This document shows, piece by piece, positions 35,952 through 45,049 of a DNA stretch of 64,000 bases (the first letter of the stretch is position 1; every line of letters starts with the position of its first letter). The stretch covers positions 33,337 to 97,336 of the forward strand of contig NZ_JAOVAM010000009.1 in NCBI RefSeq assembly GCF_029850875.1, written 5' to 3'. Position numbers and translations under genes: made by a program. The stretch comes from Rothia similimucilaginosa. Lineage in GTDB: Bacteria > Actinomycetota > Actinomycetes > Actinomycetales > Micrococcaceae. Under the pieces are notes generated by a model. It made no database searches and was not told the origin of the DNA. It worked only from the letters and a program-made list of their open reading frames with translations.

Positions 35952-35995
35952 AGGACGCCTCCTCACCCTAATGCAGTGGGGTGAAGAGGCGTCCT
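35952..35995. terminator. Strong hairpin
   Basis: AGGACGCCTC and TCACCC pair with GGGTGA and GAGGCGTCCT around a loop. There is no clear T-run on either side. It could end a transcript from either direction. Confidence 0.55.
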
Positions 35996-36024
35996 CTGGC
36001 ATTACCCCGTAAAAGTCCGCACAG

Positions 36025-36067
36025 AAAAGCAGCTCACGAGGCGCAAAGCCTACAGGAGCTGCTTTTT
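36025..36067. terminator. Bidirectional terminator after adnB
   Basis: AAAAGCAGCTC pairs with GAGCTGCTTTT, with an inner AGGC/GCCT pair; A and T tracts on both ends make it work in both directions. It lies about 110 bases after the adnB stop. Confidence 0.85.
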
Positions 36068-36177
36068 CTATATTCGGTGACAGCTTGTGCTCGCACTGCG
36101 CAGACTGGCACGGCGCATACTAGCGGGGCACGCTAGTACGCGAGCGCCGCCTACCTGACGCTGTTTAGACCTGCTAC

Positions 36178-39100
36178 CTAGCCCTTGCGCGCCTCACGAA
36201 TCACCTTCGCCAGCTGTGCCTCCGTGGGTAGGCCGCCATGGATCTGGTGATCCCACACCTCCGCAACGCCCTTGCCGCCCAGGTACACGAACACGGTGCT
36301 GATACGCTCCGGGTCCACGCCCATAATGCGGGAGAACGCGATACGGTACAGACCCAGCTGGAAGCGTCGAGACTGCATGGTCGCCATCTTTGGGCGGGAA
36401 CCGCTCTTCCAGTCCACCAGGACCCAGCGTTCACCGTCCTCGTCCTCGGTACGGAACACCGCGTCAATACGGCCGCGCAGGCTTACGCCCTCAATATGGG
36501 TTTCGACCGGGTACTCGACCGCCCAGATGCGGTCCTTCCACTCGTCGCTGCCCCACTCGCTATCGGCGAAGCGCTCCCAGAGGCGCTGAACGGAGGCCTC
36601 CAATTCGCTCTCGGACTCCTCGTAGGCATCTTCGAAGGTGAACTCGTCCTGTTCCTGCAGGTCTGCAAAATCAGAGGAGTCTGCAGGCTCAGCGGGCGCG
36701 GTGGAGGCGGCAGCGGAACCAGGCAGGTCAACGCCCACCGTGTCCTCCGCATCGGGTGCTTCCAGCGGGTCAGCGCTCGGCACTACCCCGAAGTGCTCCT
36801 CAATCAGCGCGTGTACCGCCGTACCAATCGTTGCCGCACGCGAGGGACGCTGAGGCACCGGGCGCATCAGCTGATGCACCGTGCCCTGCGGGTCCTCGCT
36901 CAGGCGGATGAACGTGGAGGCGGACAGGTGCCCCGGCAGCTGATCGCTGAGCACCGGGTCTCTCTGACCCTTCATGAGCAGAAGCAGGTCGGCTTCGCGT
37001 TCCCAGTCCACCACCTGCTGGCGTAGGGATTCTGGAATGGCGGACTCACCATGCGCTGTGGATGCGGCGGGTACAGGGCTGCTTGCGCTCTCCCCTGCCG
37101 CCCCAAACTCGGTACCCTCATACGGAGTACCCTCGTCACCCGCGCCGACGGCGAGCTCCACCGCCAGGGCGGCACGCTCCACCGCCTCGCGACGGCTCGA
37201 GGAGTTAATTGCAATCTCACGCTCCAGGTGCTCATGCTGACCGCGGCGAAGCACCTCCTTCGTGCCCTGCGTGAGAGCGTCATCAGAAGCCCAACGCCAA
37301 ATCACGGGGCGCTCCAGCGGGTCAAAAGGCCACATGGCGGTCAGCACCGCACCCAGGTTCGGGTTCCTGTCTTCGTAGTTCTTCTGGGCGAATTGGCCGC
37401 GCACCTCAATCGGCAGCGCCGCCACCACCGTGGGCGAAAAACCGGGCTGAGGCGGTTGCGCCTCACTCCATTTCTCCCGCTCGGTGGCTTCGATGATCCA
37501 TTCGGGCACCGGCAGGTTCAGTCGGGTGCAGTTCTCCGCTACCGTGCGTGCTCGTACGGAAGGAGCCGCCAGCTGCCAATCCTGCGCGAGGGCGGGAGCC
37601 ATGACCTCAACCAGCGCCCATGCGTAGCATTGCACCTGCTCGGCGTAGGTTGCCCGAGCGTTCGCGCGTGCCTCCACCTGCTCGGGGGTGAGCTCATCAG
37701 CGTCTACGGGGTAGAGGTCCAGACCCTCCAGCAAGGCCGCCTCATCAGGGGTGGGCGGCAGATTCGAGGGGTCCACGACCGTACCGTGCACCAGGGTCAC
37801 CGGCTCGGTCAGGCGGTACTTCGACTCAGCCAGCTGATCAACCCAGCGGCGCACATGGTTCAGGTGCACCTTTTTGCGCTTATCAGCGGGGTTCGGAATC
37901 GTATACGACAGGCCCATACCCACCAGTTGGGGCGCCGCCCAGGGGGTATCCATCGTCTCCTCGAAGCGCACAGAGGGCGCATCTACCGTGGGCGTGCCCA
38001 TGCTGAAGAGCGACTTGAAAAGCATCTCCATCAGCTCCTCCCAGAAGGGCTGCACCGGCTGAGGTTGCGTAGCGGAGCTCTTCCAGCGGTAGGCGCTCAT
38101 CGCCAGCAGGTTACGGGCACGGGTCATCGCCACGTACATGAGGCGGCGGTCCTCCATGCCGGCGTGCTCGGCGGCATCTTCCTTATGCTCGTCCAGGTAG
38201 TCTTCTAGGTTCTTCGCCTTCTCGAAGGCGGTAATCTCCTCCGCACTCTCAAGGATTGACGGGAGGTACTCGCGGTCGCCACGCAGCGGCCAGGGCAGAG
38301 CCGCATTAGCCGACATCTGCCACAGGTTCGGGGTCTGCCCGCCGGTCGCAGTACCGCACAGACCAGGCAGAAGCACATGATCCCATTCCAGGCCCTTCGC
38401 GGCGTGCATGGTCATCAGCTGCACCGCGTTCGGGTCAGGTTCCACCGTGCCCAACGCCAAGCCCTTCTCCTCATCATCGGCACGCTCAAGCCAGGCGAGG
38501 AAGCCCATCACGTAGCTCACACCGCCCGAAGACAGCAGGAAGCGGCGCGCACCCGGATCGTCCTCCTCCGCGCTCACACCGTCAGAACCGGCGTAAATCA
38601 TCGCGTTAATACGCGGTGCCGACATACCGTAGGCGGCAGCAACCTCGTGGAAAGCGTCCAAGTTCGCGCGCGAACCCAGCGGGTCGGTACCCGGGCGAAC
38701 CGCCAACTCAATATCGAGAAGCATAGTCCGCTCAATCTCGTACAGCAGCGTGCCCAAATCCTCACTCAAACCGGCACGCAACACGCGCATCTGCTCAGCA
38801 AAAGCACGCAGACGTTCCAGCGCCGCCGGGGAGAAACGGCGGCCACGGTACTGCTCACCGTAGAGGGGTTCACCGTCCACACTGTCCTGCGGCAGGTTCT
38901 CCACCGCCTCGATGAGGGAGGCGTAACCGGAGGAATCCTCCACCGCGCCCTTGAGGGTTTCGTCCAGACGTTCCTGGGCGGCACGCAGGTGCTCCGCCTG
39001 CAGGTTGATAGCAGCTGCGTCGTCGGCGTCTTCAGCCTCGGCGAGCATACGCAACGCCATCTGCTCACGCAGGGCACGCTCACGCTCACGCACCAGAGAC

Positions 39101-40950
39101 TGCGCCCAATCGCCCAGCGCCAACATATCCGCCGCACCCAAACGCCAACGCGCACCCGTCAGCAGGCGCGCCAGGGCATCCGAACGGTTCGGATCAGCCA
39201 GCACACGCAACGCCGACACCAAATCCACGACCTCCGGCTGGGAGAGCAAGCCGCCCAAACCCACCTGCTGCACCGGAATACCCAGGCGCTCACACTCCAC
39301 ACGAATCGGTTCCAGCTGACCGTGCACACGCGCCAACACCGCAATCTCGGGCATCTTCAGACACGGACGCACTGAACCATCACCGGAACGATGCGCCGCG
39401 TAGGCACGCTCATACTCGCGCACCGCCTGCGCACGCATCGCCGCAATACGCTCGGCGATAGCCACAGCCTCCTCGCGGTCAGAGTCATGGTACGTCAAAT
39501 CAACACGCCCCACCATGCCCGCGGCAGCCTGCTCAAAAGCGGGCGAACCAGGCTCCCCCATCAGGGCGCAGCGCGGGTGCAGGTCAGGAACCTGAGCGGC
39601 GGTAATATCGCCGTCGGCGGCACGCACCCACTCGGGAACCTCCTTCAGCTTCTCCGCCACGTGGTTTGCTGCGTTCAGCACCGAAATGTCGTTACGCCAC
39701 GCAATGGATAGGAACAGCGGTTGCACATGCTCAGTCGGGAAATGACGGTAGAAGCTGAACATCTGACCGTCCGAAGCACCACGGAAACCGTAAATCGACT
39801 GCTTTGGGTCGCCCACAGCCATCACCGGATGCGCCGGAATACCCGCCGCCTCATCGGCACCGTAAATCGAGGAGAATAAGCTCATCTGCGCGTGCGAAGT
39901 GTCCTGGAACTCGTCCAGCAGAACCACCTTGAAGCGGGCACGCTCACCCTCACGAATCGCCGGGTCAGACTCCGCAATGCGGGCGGCAAAACGCATCAGG
40001 TCACCGAAATCCAGCACCTGCATGCGCGACTTCACGCGGGCGTAGCTGACCGCCATACGCGCGTACACTCGGCGGTTACGCAGCAGACGCTGAACCTTCA
40101 GAATGTCCTTCTCAGTCTTTGTCTCACGGCGAGGCTCGGGCACCGCCGCGTACGCCGCTAACTGCTCGGTGCAGAAATCAATGACCTTTTGCGGCTCCAC
40201 CAGGTGCTCCGCGCACTCGTCAGAGAGTTGCAGCATCTGGTTAATCATGGTCGCCGCAGACACCGGCACGCCGTCCTTATCGAGGGGAAGCTCCCCCTCC
40301 CAGTACTGCACAATCTGCGCGGCAAGCTGCCACTTCTGCGCATCGCCAAGCATCTGTGCGTCCTGCTCCACGCCCAGGCGCAGACCGTACTCCTTGACCA
40401 GGTTATTCGCGTAGGAGTGGTAAGTGAGCACGGTCGGGTCAGCGACGCCCTCGCGCAGCTCCTCATCGGTCGGGGCGACGCGACGGCTACGGCGCAGCGT
40501 ATTCAGGCCGGCACGCATACGGCTGCGCAGCTCGGTTGCCGCCTTGCGGGTGAAGGTCACGCCGAGAACCTCTTCAGGGCGTACAAAACCGTTATCGACC
40601 AGCCAAATCACGCGGTCAACCATGGTCGCAGTCTTACCCGAACCGGCACCGGCAATGACGAGGGTCGGGGCGGGGCCCGCCTCAATCATGCGTACCTGCT
40701 CGGGGGTCGGTTTCTTACCGTCAGCGCCGTTGAGCATCTCGGCAATGTCAAGGGCACTGCGGTAGTCGGTAGGCTTCAGCGCGGGGTCATTCGTGGCGGC
40801 TTCTGCCGAGAAGAGCACGCCGTTGGGCAGCTGCCAGCTATTGTGCTCACACCACTGGGCGGGGGTGAGCATGTCGGTGCCAGAACCGGGGTGAGCGCCG
40901 AGGTTAGTAGCACTGTGCATATCAGCGCCGTATGCGCCAGAGTCAGTCAT
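36178..40950 (-). CDS. adnB: AdnB-like helicase-nuclease subunit
   Basis: 1590 residues, clearly longer than the roughly 1100 of mycobacterial AdnB. UvrD-like motor: Walker A VIAGAGSGKT at 98-107, motif II LLDEFQDTSHAQ, motif V MTMHAAKGLEWDHVLLPG. A C-terminal RecB-type nuclease follows, with GTAVHALIEEHFG, VLVDWKSGSRPK (about 1508) and QLGLY. Both motor and nuclease look intact. With AdnA it would unwind and trim DNA ends for recombination. Extra length lies in acidic, Ala/Ser/Glu-rich insertions, for example before the nuclease. The gene order adnA-adnB and proximity to uvrD2 match mycobacteria. Confidence 0.9.
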   Translation of the reverse strand: MTDSGAYGADMHSATNLGAHPGSGTDMLTPAQWCEHNSWQLPNGVLFSAEAATNDPALKPTDYRSALDIAEMLNGADGKKPTPEQVRMIEAGPAPTLVIAGAGSGKTATMVDRVIWLVDNGFVRPEEVLGVTFTRKAATELRSRMRAGLNTLRRSRRVAPTDEELREGVADPTVLTYHSYANNLVKEYGLRLGVEQDAQMLGDAQKWQLAAQIVQYWEGELPLDKDGVPVSAATMINQMLQLSDECAEHLVEPQKVIDFCTEQLAAYAAVPEPRRETKTEKDILKVQRLLRNRRVYARMAVSYARVKSRMQVLDFGDLMRFAARIAESDPAIREGERARFKVVLLDEFQDTSHAQMSLFSSIYGADEAAGIPAHPVMAVGDPKQSIYGFRGASDGQMFSFYRHFPTEHVQPLFLSIAWRNDISVLNAANHVAEKLKEVPEWVRAADGDITAAQVPDLHPRCALMGEPGSPAFEQAAAGMVGRVDLTYHDSDREEAVAIAERIAAMRAQAVREYERAYAAHRSGDGSVRPCLKMPEIAVLARVHGQLEPIRVECERLGIPVQQVGLGGLLSQPEVVDLVSALRVLADPNRSDALARLLTGARWRLGAADMLALGDWAQSLVRERERALREQMALRMLAEAEDADDAAAINLQAEHLRAAQERLDETLKGAVEDSSGYASLIEAVENLPQDSVDGEPLYGEQYRGRRFSPAALERLRAFAEQMRVLRAGLSEDLGTLLYEIERTMLLDIELAVRPGTDPLGSRANLDAFHEVAAAYGMSAPRINAMIYAGSDGVSAEEDDPGARRFLLSSGGVSYVMGFLAWLERADDEEKGLALGTVEPDPNAVQLMTMHAAKGLEWDHVLLPGLCGTATGGQTPNLWQMSANAALPWPLRGDREYLPSILESAEEITAFEKAKNLEDYLDEHKEDAAEHAGMEDRRLMYVAMTRARNLLAMSAYRWKSSATQPQPVQPFWEELMEMLFKSLFSMGTPTVDAPSVRFEETMDTPWAAPQLVGMGLSYTIPNPADKRKKVHLNHVRRWVDQLAESKYRLTEPVTLVHGTVVDPSNLPPTPDEAALLEGLDLYPVDADELTPEQVEARANARATYAEQVQCYAWALVEVMAPALAQDWQLAAPSVRARTVAENCTRLNLPVPEWIIEATEREKWSEAQPPQPGFSPTVVAALPIEVRGQFAQKNYEDRNPNLGAVLTAMWPFDPLERPVIWRWASDDALTQGTKEVLRRGQHEHLEREIAINSSSRREAVERAALAVELAVGAGDEGTPYEGTEFGAAGESASSPVPAASTAHGESAIPESLRQQVVDWEREADLLLLMKGQRDPVLSDQLPGHLSASTFIRLSEDPQGTVHQLMRPVPQRPSRAATIGTAVHALIEEHFGVVPSADPLEAPDAEDTVGVDLPGSAAASTAPAEPADSSDFADLQEQDEFTFEDAYEESESELEASVQRLWERFADSEWGSDEWKDRIWAVEYPVETHIEGVSLRGRIDAVFRTEDEDGERWVLVDWKSGSRPKMATMQSRRFQLGLYRIAFSRIMGVDPERISTVFVYLGGKGVAEVWDHQIHGGLPTEAQLAKVIREARKG

Positions 40951-41028
40951 GATTCCTCTTCCTCATGGATCATTCTCATGGGAGGTTCAGTGTGAGTGAT
41001 ATCGAAAGTAAACGGGGGTACGCGGCTA

Positions 41029-44000
41029 CTAGGGTTGCGTCACCTGACGGCCGCGCGTACAAATCGGGCAAATCTCCGGCAGACGGCACCCGTAGCCACC
41101 CTCACGGTGACGAGCCTGTACCTGCGAGCCAGCAATCAGCTCCGCGGCGTGTTGCACCAGCTCAGCCGCCCACGAATCGTGCTCCGTCAGGGCGGGCTGA
41201 ACCTGCAGGCGAGTCTTGCTCTCATCGTTCACGCCCGAGGCGCCCAGCTGCACGAGCGCCGCGCCTCCGGAACGACCCGTATAGCCGGTGTACTCCAGCT
41301 CCTGGGGGCGGGCATCCGGTAGCGGTTCGCCCGCCTCCAAGGCGGCAACTTCGGCACGGTAACGCTCCTCCAGCTGTTCACCCGCACCAGCCTCCACCGC
41401 AATCTGGTAGGCGGCAAGCTGCGGATGCGTCTCCATCTCCGACCCACTCGGCTTAGACTTGCCGGTTTTCAGGTCGACAATGGCGTAGCGGCGGGTGTCG
41501 TCCTCCGCCGAGGCGGTACCCTCGAGGCGGTCCACACGACCGGTGAGCAGCGCGTCCAGCTCGCCGACTTCACCGGCGGGGTCGAAGGGCACGGGCACAC
41601 GCACCGCGAAGGAGCCTTCAACGCCGAGGTTCTGCCAGCCGGCGTCGCCCATGTGCTGACGGTAGTAGTAGCTCAGGCGCAGAATCATGCGCTTGGCGCG
41701 CTCGTAGAGGGCGTAGGATTCCCAGGGCACGCGCTCGCGGTACTCTTCGTCGGTTTCGTCGTCCTTTCGGGCGGGAACGCCGAGGGAGCTAATGCGCTCA
41801 TCGAGGGAGGTTTGGAGCTCTTCGAGGGTGCCGGTCGGGTACTTCTCGGCGATGGCGTGAATAAGCGTGCCGAGGGAACGGGACAGGTCGGTCTGGGCTT
41901 CCGCGCGGGCGGCAGAAACCAGCCAATCCAGCGGGGAGCTGTGAATGGTTTCCAGGCGCGAGGGCGAGAGCATAATGGTGCGGCGGCCGGGGTTTTCGGC
42001 AGGCTCTTCGGCATGGTTTTCGGCCAGCTCAGCGTGGTCTGCCGGGCTATGCGCAAAGAGTAGTTCCGTGCTAGAAAGCGGCAGCAGACCCCACCACTCG
42101 TCGGGTGAGGCGCCGGGGGCCTGCGCATTCGCCAGGCGCGCCAGAATGCGGGAGGCGGCATCAAGTCGGTACGCGGAAGCCTCCGGGGTGAGTGCGTCTT
42201 CAGCCGGTGCGTTTCCGGCCTGTGTGCCGTCCTGAGCGTCTTCGGCACGCATCGCGTTCAGCGACTCCTCAACGAGGGTGCGGCGAAGCTCCGCCACGAG
42301 GGAACGCAGGGTGGCGGGGCGGCGTACGCGGGTGATGGGCACATCCGTGGAGTCGCCGACCGCGTCGGCGGGTAGGACGAAGTCGAAGAACTCGCCGGGT
42401 GCTTCATCGTCGTTGCGTACGGCGGTGAGTACGAGGCGGGTGCTGGCTCGGGTGGCTGCGACGGCGAACATGCGCAGCTCGTCGTGGCGGGTGTCGCGCA
42501 CGCGTTCGGGGTAGCTGCGGATGCGGGCAGGCGGCGCAGGCTCCTCCTCCCCCGCCTGCTGTTCTGTCTGCTGGGCACGCTGGCGGAGGCGCGCATCGCA
42601 TAGGTCCACAAGGTCGCCGGTGCTCAGCAGGGAGCCGCGCACGGTGGTGTTGGGCCAGGTGCCTTCCTGCAGACCGCATACATATACGGTGCGCCAGGAC
42701 TGACCTGCGGCGAGCGCGGGGGTAAGAATCTCGACTGCGTCTTGGCGTACGCCGCGGGCGGCGAGGGTGTCCATGGGTAGGTCCTGCGCGTCGATGAAGT
42801 CGAGGAACTGCTCGGCACCGGCGCCGCGCATCTGCTCGTCGAAGCGGTCGGCGGCTTCGAAGAGACCGATCATGGCATCGAGGTTGCGGTGGGCTGCGTC
42901 GGCGTCGGGGCCTGCGCCGCGCGACTGGGTAACCCAGGTCTTTTCGAGGCCGCTGGCTTCCCAGAGCGCCCAGAGCACTTCGGTGCTGGTGGATTCGGGG
43001 CGCGCGAGTGCTTTACGTCCGGCGGAGAGCACGGCTGCGATGCGGTGCACGGCGCGTCCTACGCCCTCTTCGGGGAGGGTTTCGGGGTGTAGCAGTGCGC
43101 CGAGGAGCAGGTCGTCGCTGGGGCGGTGGCCACCGCTTTGCAGTTCGATGGAACGTAGCTGCTGGCGGAGTCGTCGCACGTCCATGCTGGATGCGCCACC
43201 GAGTCGGGAGGTGAGCAGGGTGATAGCGCTCTGCGCGCCGCCGAGGGGGTTGGCGCGGCTTTCTTCGGCGATGACGTCATCGAGGCTTCGGCGCATGAGC
43301 TCTTCAGCTTCGGTTGCGCTGAGGGCTTCGTAGCCGCCGCGCTCCCCCGCCTCTGTAGCTTCTGCAGCGGGCATGTGCACGGCGGGGTTCAGTGCCTTCT
43401 CGCCGCGCTTGCGGGCGTAGACGAGCAGACTGAGCGCATCGAGGAAGGGGCGTACGGCGGGCTCGTCGCGCACCGGCACGAGCGCCGCGGAGGTACGCGA
43501 GGGAATACCGTTCGAGGAGAGCACACGGCGGATGCGCGCCACATCCGCGCTACTGCGCACGATGATGGCGGACTCGCGGTAGGGGTGGTTGCCGTAGATG
43601 CGTTCTTCAAGCAGCATTTGGACGATAAGGTTCGCCTCGTCCTGCGAGCTGGCGAGCGCATATTTATACACGCCGGCGGGTGCGGTGCGGTAGTGCGCAG
43701 GGTCGAGGATTTTGCCGTCGGCGCCCAGGTGCAGCAGGGGTTCGTCGGCGGCGCCCCAGGTGAGGGCTTCGTCGGCGGGGGTGGTGTTGATGCGTCCGAA
43801 GGTTGCGGGCGCGCCGTTCTTTGACCCCTCCTGCGCGCTATTCTTTCCCCCCTCTTGCTCGGGGGTGAGCGGCACGAATCGGGTGTAGCGCGGCAGGCGG
43901 CGGCGAATGTCCGCCACGAGCGGCATCATGAGTGCGGGCAGGCGATACGAGGTGGTGAGCGTGCGGGTGCGTATGCTCGGGAAGCTTGCCTGCAGGGTGG

Positions 44001-44856
44001 TAACGAGGTCGGGGCGGGCGCCACGGAAGCCCTGGACGACGGCTTCGTCGCTGTAGGTCATGACAACCTGGGGTCCTTCAGCGAAGAGGTCGGGGTGGGT
44101 TTCGGTCAGGTGCGCGGCGTCTGCGGGGGCGATTTCTGCGGCGATGAGGCGCAGCAGCCGGTAGATGGAGGGGCTGAGTTCCTGCACGTCGTCGATGAGG
44201 ATTAGGTCGTAGCGGCGGCGTTCTTCGGCGAGGAATTCGGGGGCGCGCAGCAGCAGTCGGCAGGCATCGTTGATGAGTACTGCCGGGTCGTAGGCGTTTT
44301 TGGCGCGGAGGGCTCGCACGGCACGGTATTCGGTGTGCAGTTGGGCGAGGGCGTGCCAGGCGGGCTGGTTGTGTTCGGTGGCGAGCCGGTGTACGTCCTC
44401 GGCGGTGAGGTCGTATTCTGCCATGCGGTCGAAGAAGTCGCGGATTTCGTGGCGGAATCCGCGGGTTGCGAGGGCGTCGCGGAGTACGTCGGGCCAGGCG
44501 GGTCCGGGTGCGATGCCTTCGGCGTGGTTGGCGAGTAGTTCGCCGATGATGACGTCTTGTTCGGGGCCGGAGAGGAGTTTGAGGTTGCCTTCTACGCCGC
44601 TGAGTAGACCCCGGGTTTGGGCTCGTTTGAGCAGGTCGAAGGCGTATGCTGCCCAGGCGCGGGTGGGTGCTACGGAGAGACTACGGTCGCTGGATGCGGC
44701 GATGACGTCTCGCATGCGGGTCGCGGCGGTGCGGGTGGGTGCGAGGATGAGCAGCCGAGCGGGGTCGTTCCCGTCGGCAAGGTAGCGCAGGGCGCGTTCG
44801 GTGAGGTGGTGGGTTTTACCAGTTCCGGGGATACCGGTGAGAAGTTGGGTTGTCAT
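41029..44856 (-). CDS. adnA: AdnA-like helicase-nuclease subunit
   Basis: 1275 residues. Walker A is GIPGTGKT at 8-15, right at the N-terminus. Motif II reads LILIDDVQEL, a weakened version of DExQ. In M. smegmatis the AdnA motor is dispensable while AdnB drives translocation, so this fits. The C-terminal nuclease has GTLIHAIAEKYP, AIVDLKTGKSKPSG (about 1126) and QLAAYQ, so it looks active. The extreme C-terminus has GCRLPEICPIC, a cysteine group that might help hold an Fe-S cluster; this is a guess. The gene is 78 bases upstream of adnB and probably co-transcribed. Confidence 0.9.
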   Translation of the reverse strand: MTTQLLTGIPGTGKTHHLTERALRYLADGNDPARLLILAPTRTAATRMRDVIAASSDRSLSVAPTRAWAAYAFDLLKRAQTRGLLSGVEGNLKLLSGPEQDVIIGELLANHAEGIAPGPAWPDVLRDALATRGFRHEIRDFFDRMAEYDLTAEDVHRLATEHNQPAWHALAQLHTEYRAVRALRAKNAYDPAVLINDACRLLLRAPEFLAEERRRYDLILIDDVQELSPSIYRLLRLIAAEIAPADAAHLTETHPDLFAEGPQVVMTYSDEAVVQGFRGARPDLVTTLQASFPSIRTRTLTTSYRLPALMMPLVADIRRRLPRYTRFVPLTPEQEGGKNSAQEGSKNGAPATFGRINTTPADEALTWGAADEPLLHLGADGKILDPAHYRTAPAGVYKYALASSQDEANLIVQMLLEERIYGNHPYRESAIIVRSSADVARIRRVLSSNGIPSRTSAALVPVRDEPAVRPFLDALSLLVYARKRGEKALNPAVHMPAAEATEAGERGGYEALSATEAEELMRRSLDDVIAEESRANPLGGAQSAITLLTSRLGGASSMDVRRLRQQLRSIELQSGGHRPSDDLLLGALLHPETLPEEGVGRAVHRIAAVLSAGRKALARPESTSTEVLWALWEASGLEKTWVTQSRGAGPDADAAHRNLDAMIGLFEAADRFDEQMRGAGAEQFLDFIDAQDLPMDTLAARGVRQDAVEILTPALAAGQSWRTVYVCGLQEGTWPNTTVRGSLLSTGDLVDLCDARLRQRAQQTEQQAGEEEPAPPARIRSYPERVRDTRHDELRMFAVAATRASTRLVLTAVRNDDEAPGEFFDFVLPADAVGDSTDVPITRVRRPATLRSLVAELRRTLVEESLNAMRAEDAQDGTQAGNAPAEDALTPEASAYRLDAASRILARLANAQAPGASPDEWWGLLPLSSTELLFAHSPADHAELAENHAEEPAENPGRRTIMLSPSRLETIHSSPLDWLVSAARAEAQTDLSRSLGTLIHAIAEKYPTGTLEELQTSLDERISSLGVPARKDDETDEEYRERVPWESYALYERAKRMILRLSYYYRQHMGDAGWQNLGVEGSFAVRVPVPFDPAGEVGELDALLTGRVDRLEGTASAEDDTRRYAIVDLKTGKSKPSGSEMETHPQLAAYQIAVEAGAGEQLEERYRAEVAALEAGEPLPDARPQELEYTGYTGRSGGAALVQLGASGVNDESKTRLQVQPALTEHDSWAAELVQHAAELIAGSQVQARHREGGYGCRLPEICPICTRGRQVTQP

Positions 44857-44919
44857 GGTTTCAGTCTATCGGCTGTAGCACGCTTGTACCTTGTCGTCGG
44901 TCATCGGGGTCGTCGGCTG

Positions 44920-44996
44920 CTTATATGCCGCCCCGGTGACTTATATATGTCGCTCCCGGGGCTTAATATGCTGCCCTGCCGGGGGGCTTATCCACA
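44920..44996. repeat. Degenerate tandem repeat with DnaA-box-like site, upstream of adnA
   Basis: CTTATATG, CTTATATATG and CTTAATATG begin at 44920, 44940 and 44962, each followed by a C-rich end such as CCGCCCCGG. A partial fourth copy at 44987 reads CTTATCCACAG and contains a perfect TTATCCACA (44988-44996). Spacing is 20, 22 and 25 bases, about two helix turns. The region lies between divergent adnA and the exonuclease gene, so it is a candidate regulatory array. Confidence 0.5.
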
Positions 44997-45049
44997 GCCG
45001 CGTGACGACCGGGCGCGCGCCTCCTTCTCCGCTGGGTTAGTCTTATAGC

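Larger units (their letters stand above)
35233..36024. other. Non-coding region with AT-rich island and large inverted repeat
   Basis: About 800 bases. The first half (35270-35660) is AT-rich and shares the short motif TGCATTTTGGGGCAAAAA with the AT-rich region at 23.8 kb (TGCACTTTGAGGCAAAAA there). CTGACCAGT occurs twice (35672 and 35729). The second half holds the large inverted repeat at 35793-35939 and another strong hairpin. Two plus-strand frames (35271-35675 and 35739-35984) match nothing and lack good ribosome sites. Confidence 0.5.

Noticed and set aside
35739..35984. 81-codon plus-strand frame across the large inverted repeat
   Set aside because: It runs through the repeat and the hairpin, which explains its Arg/Ser-rich product better as RNA structure than as protein.
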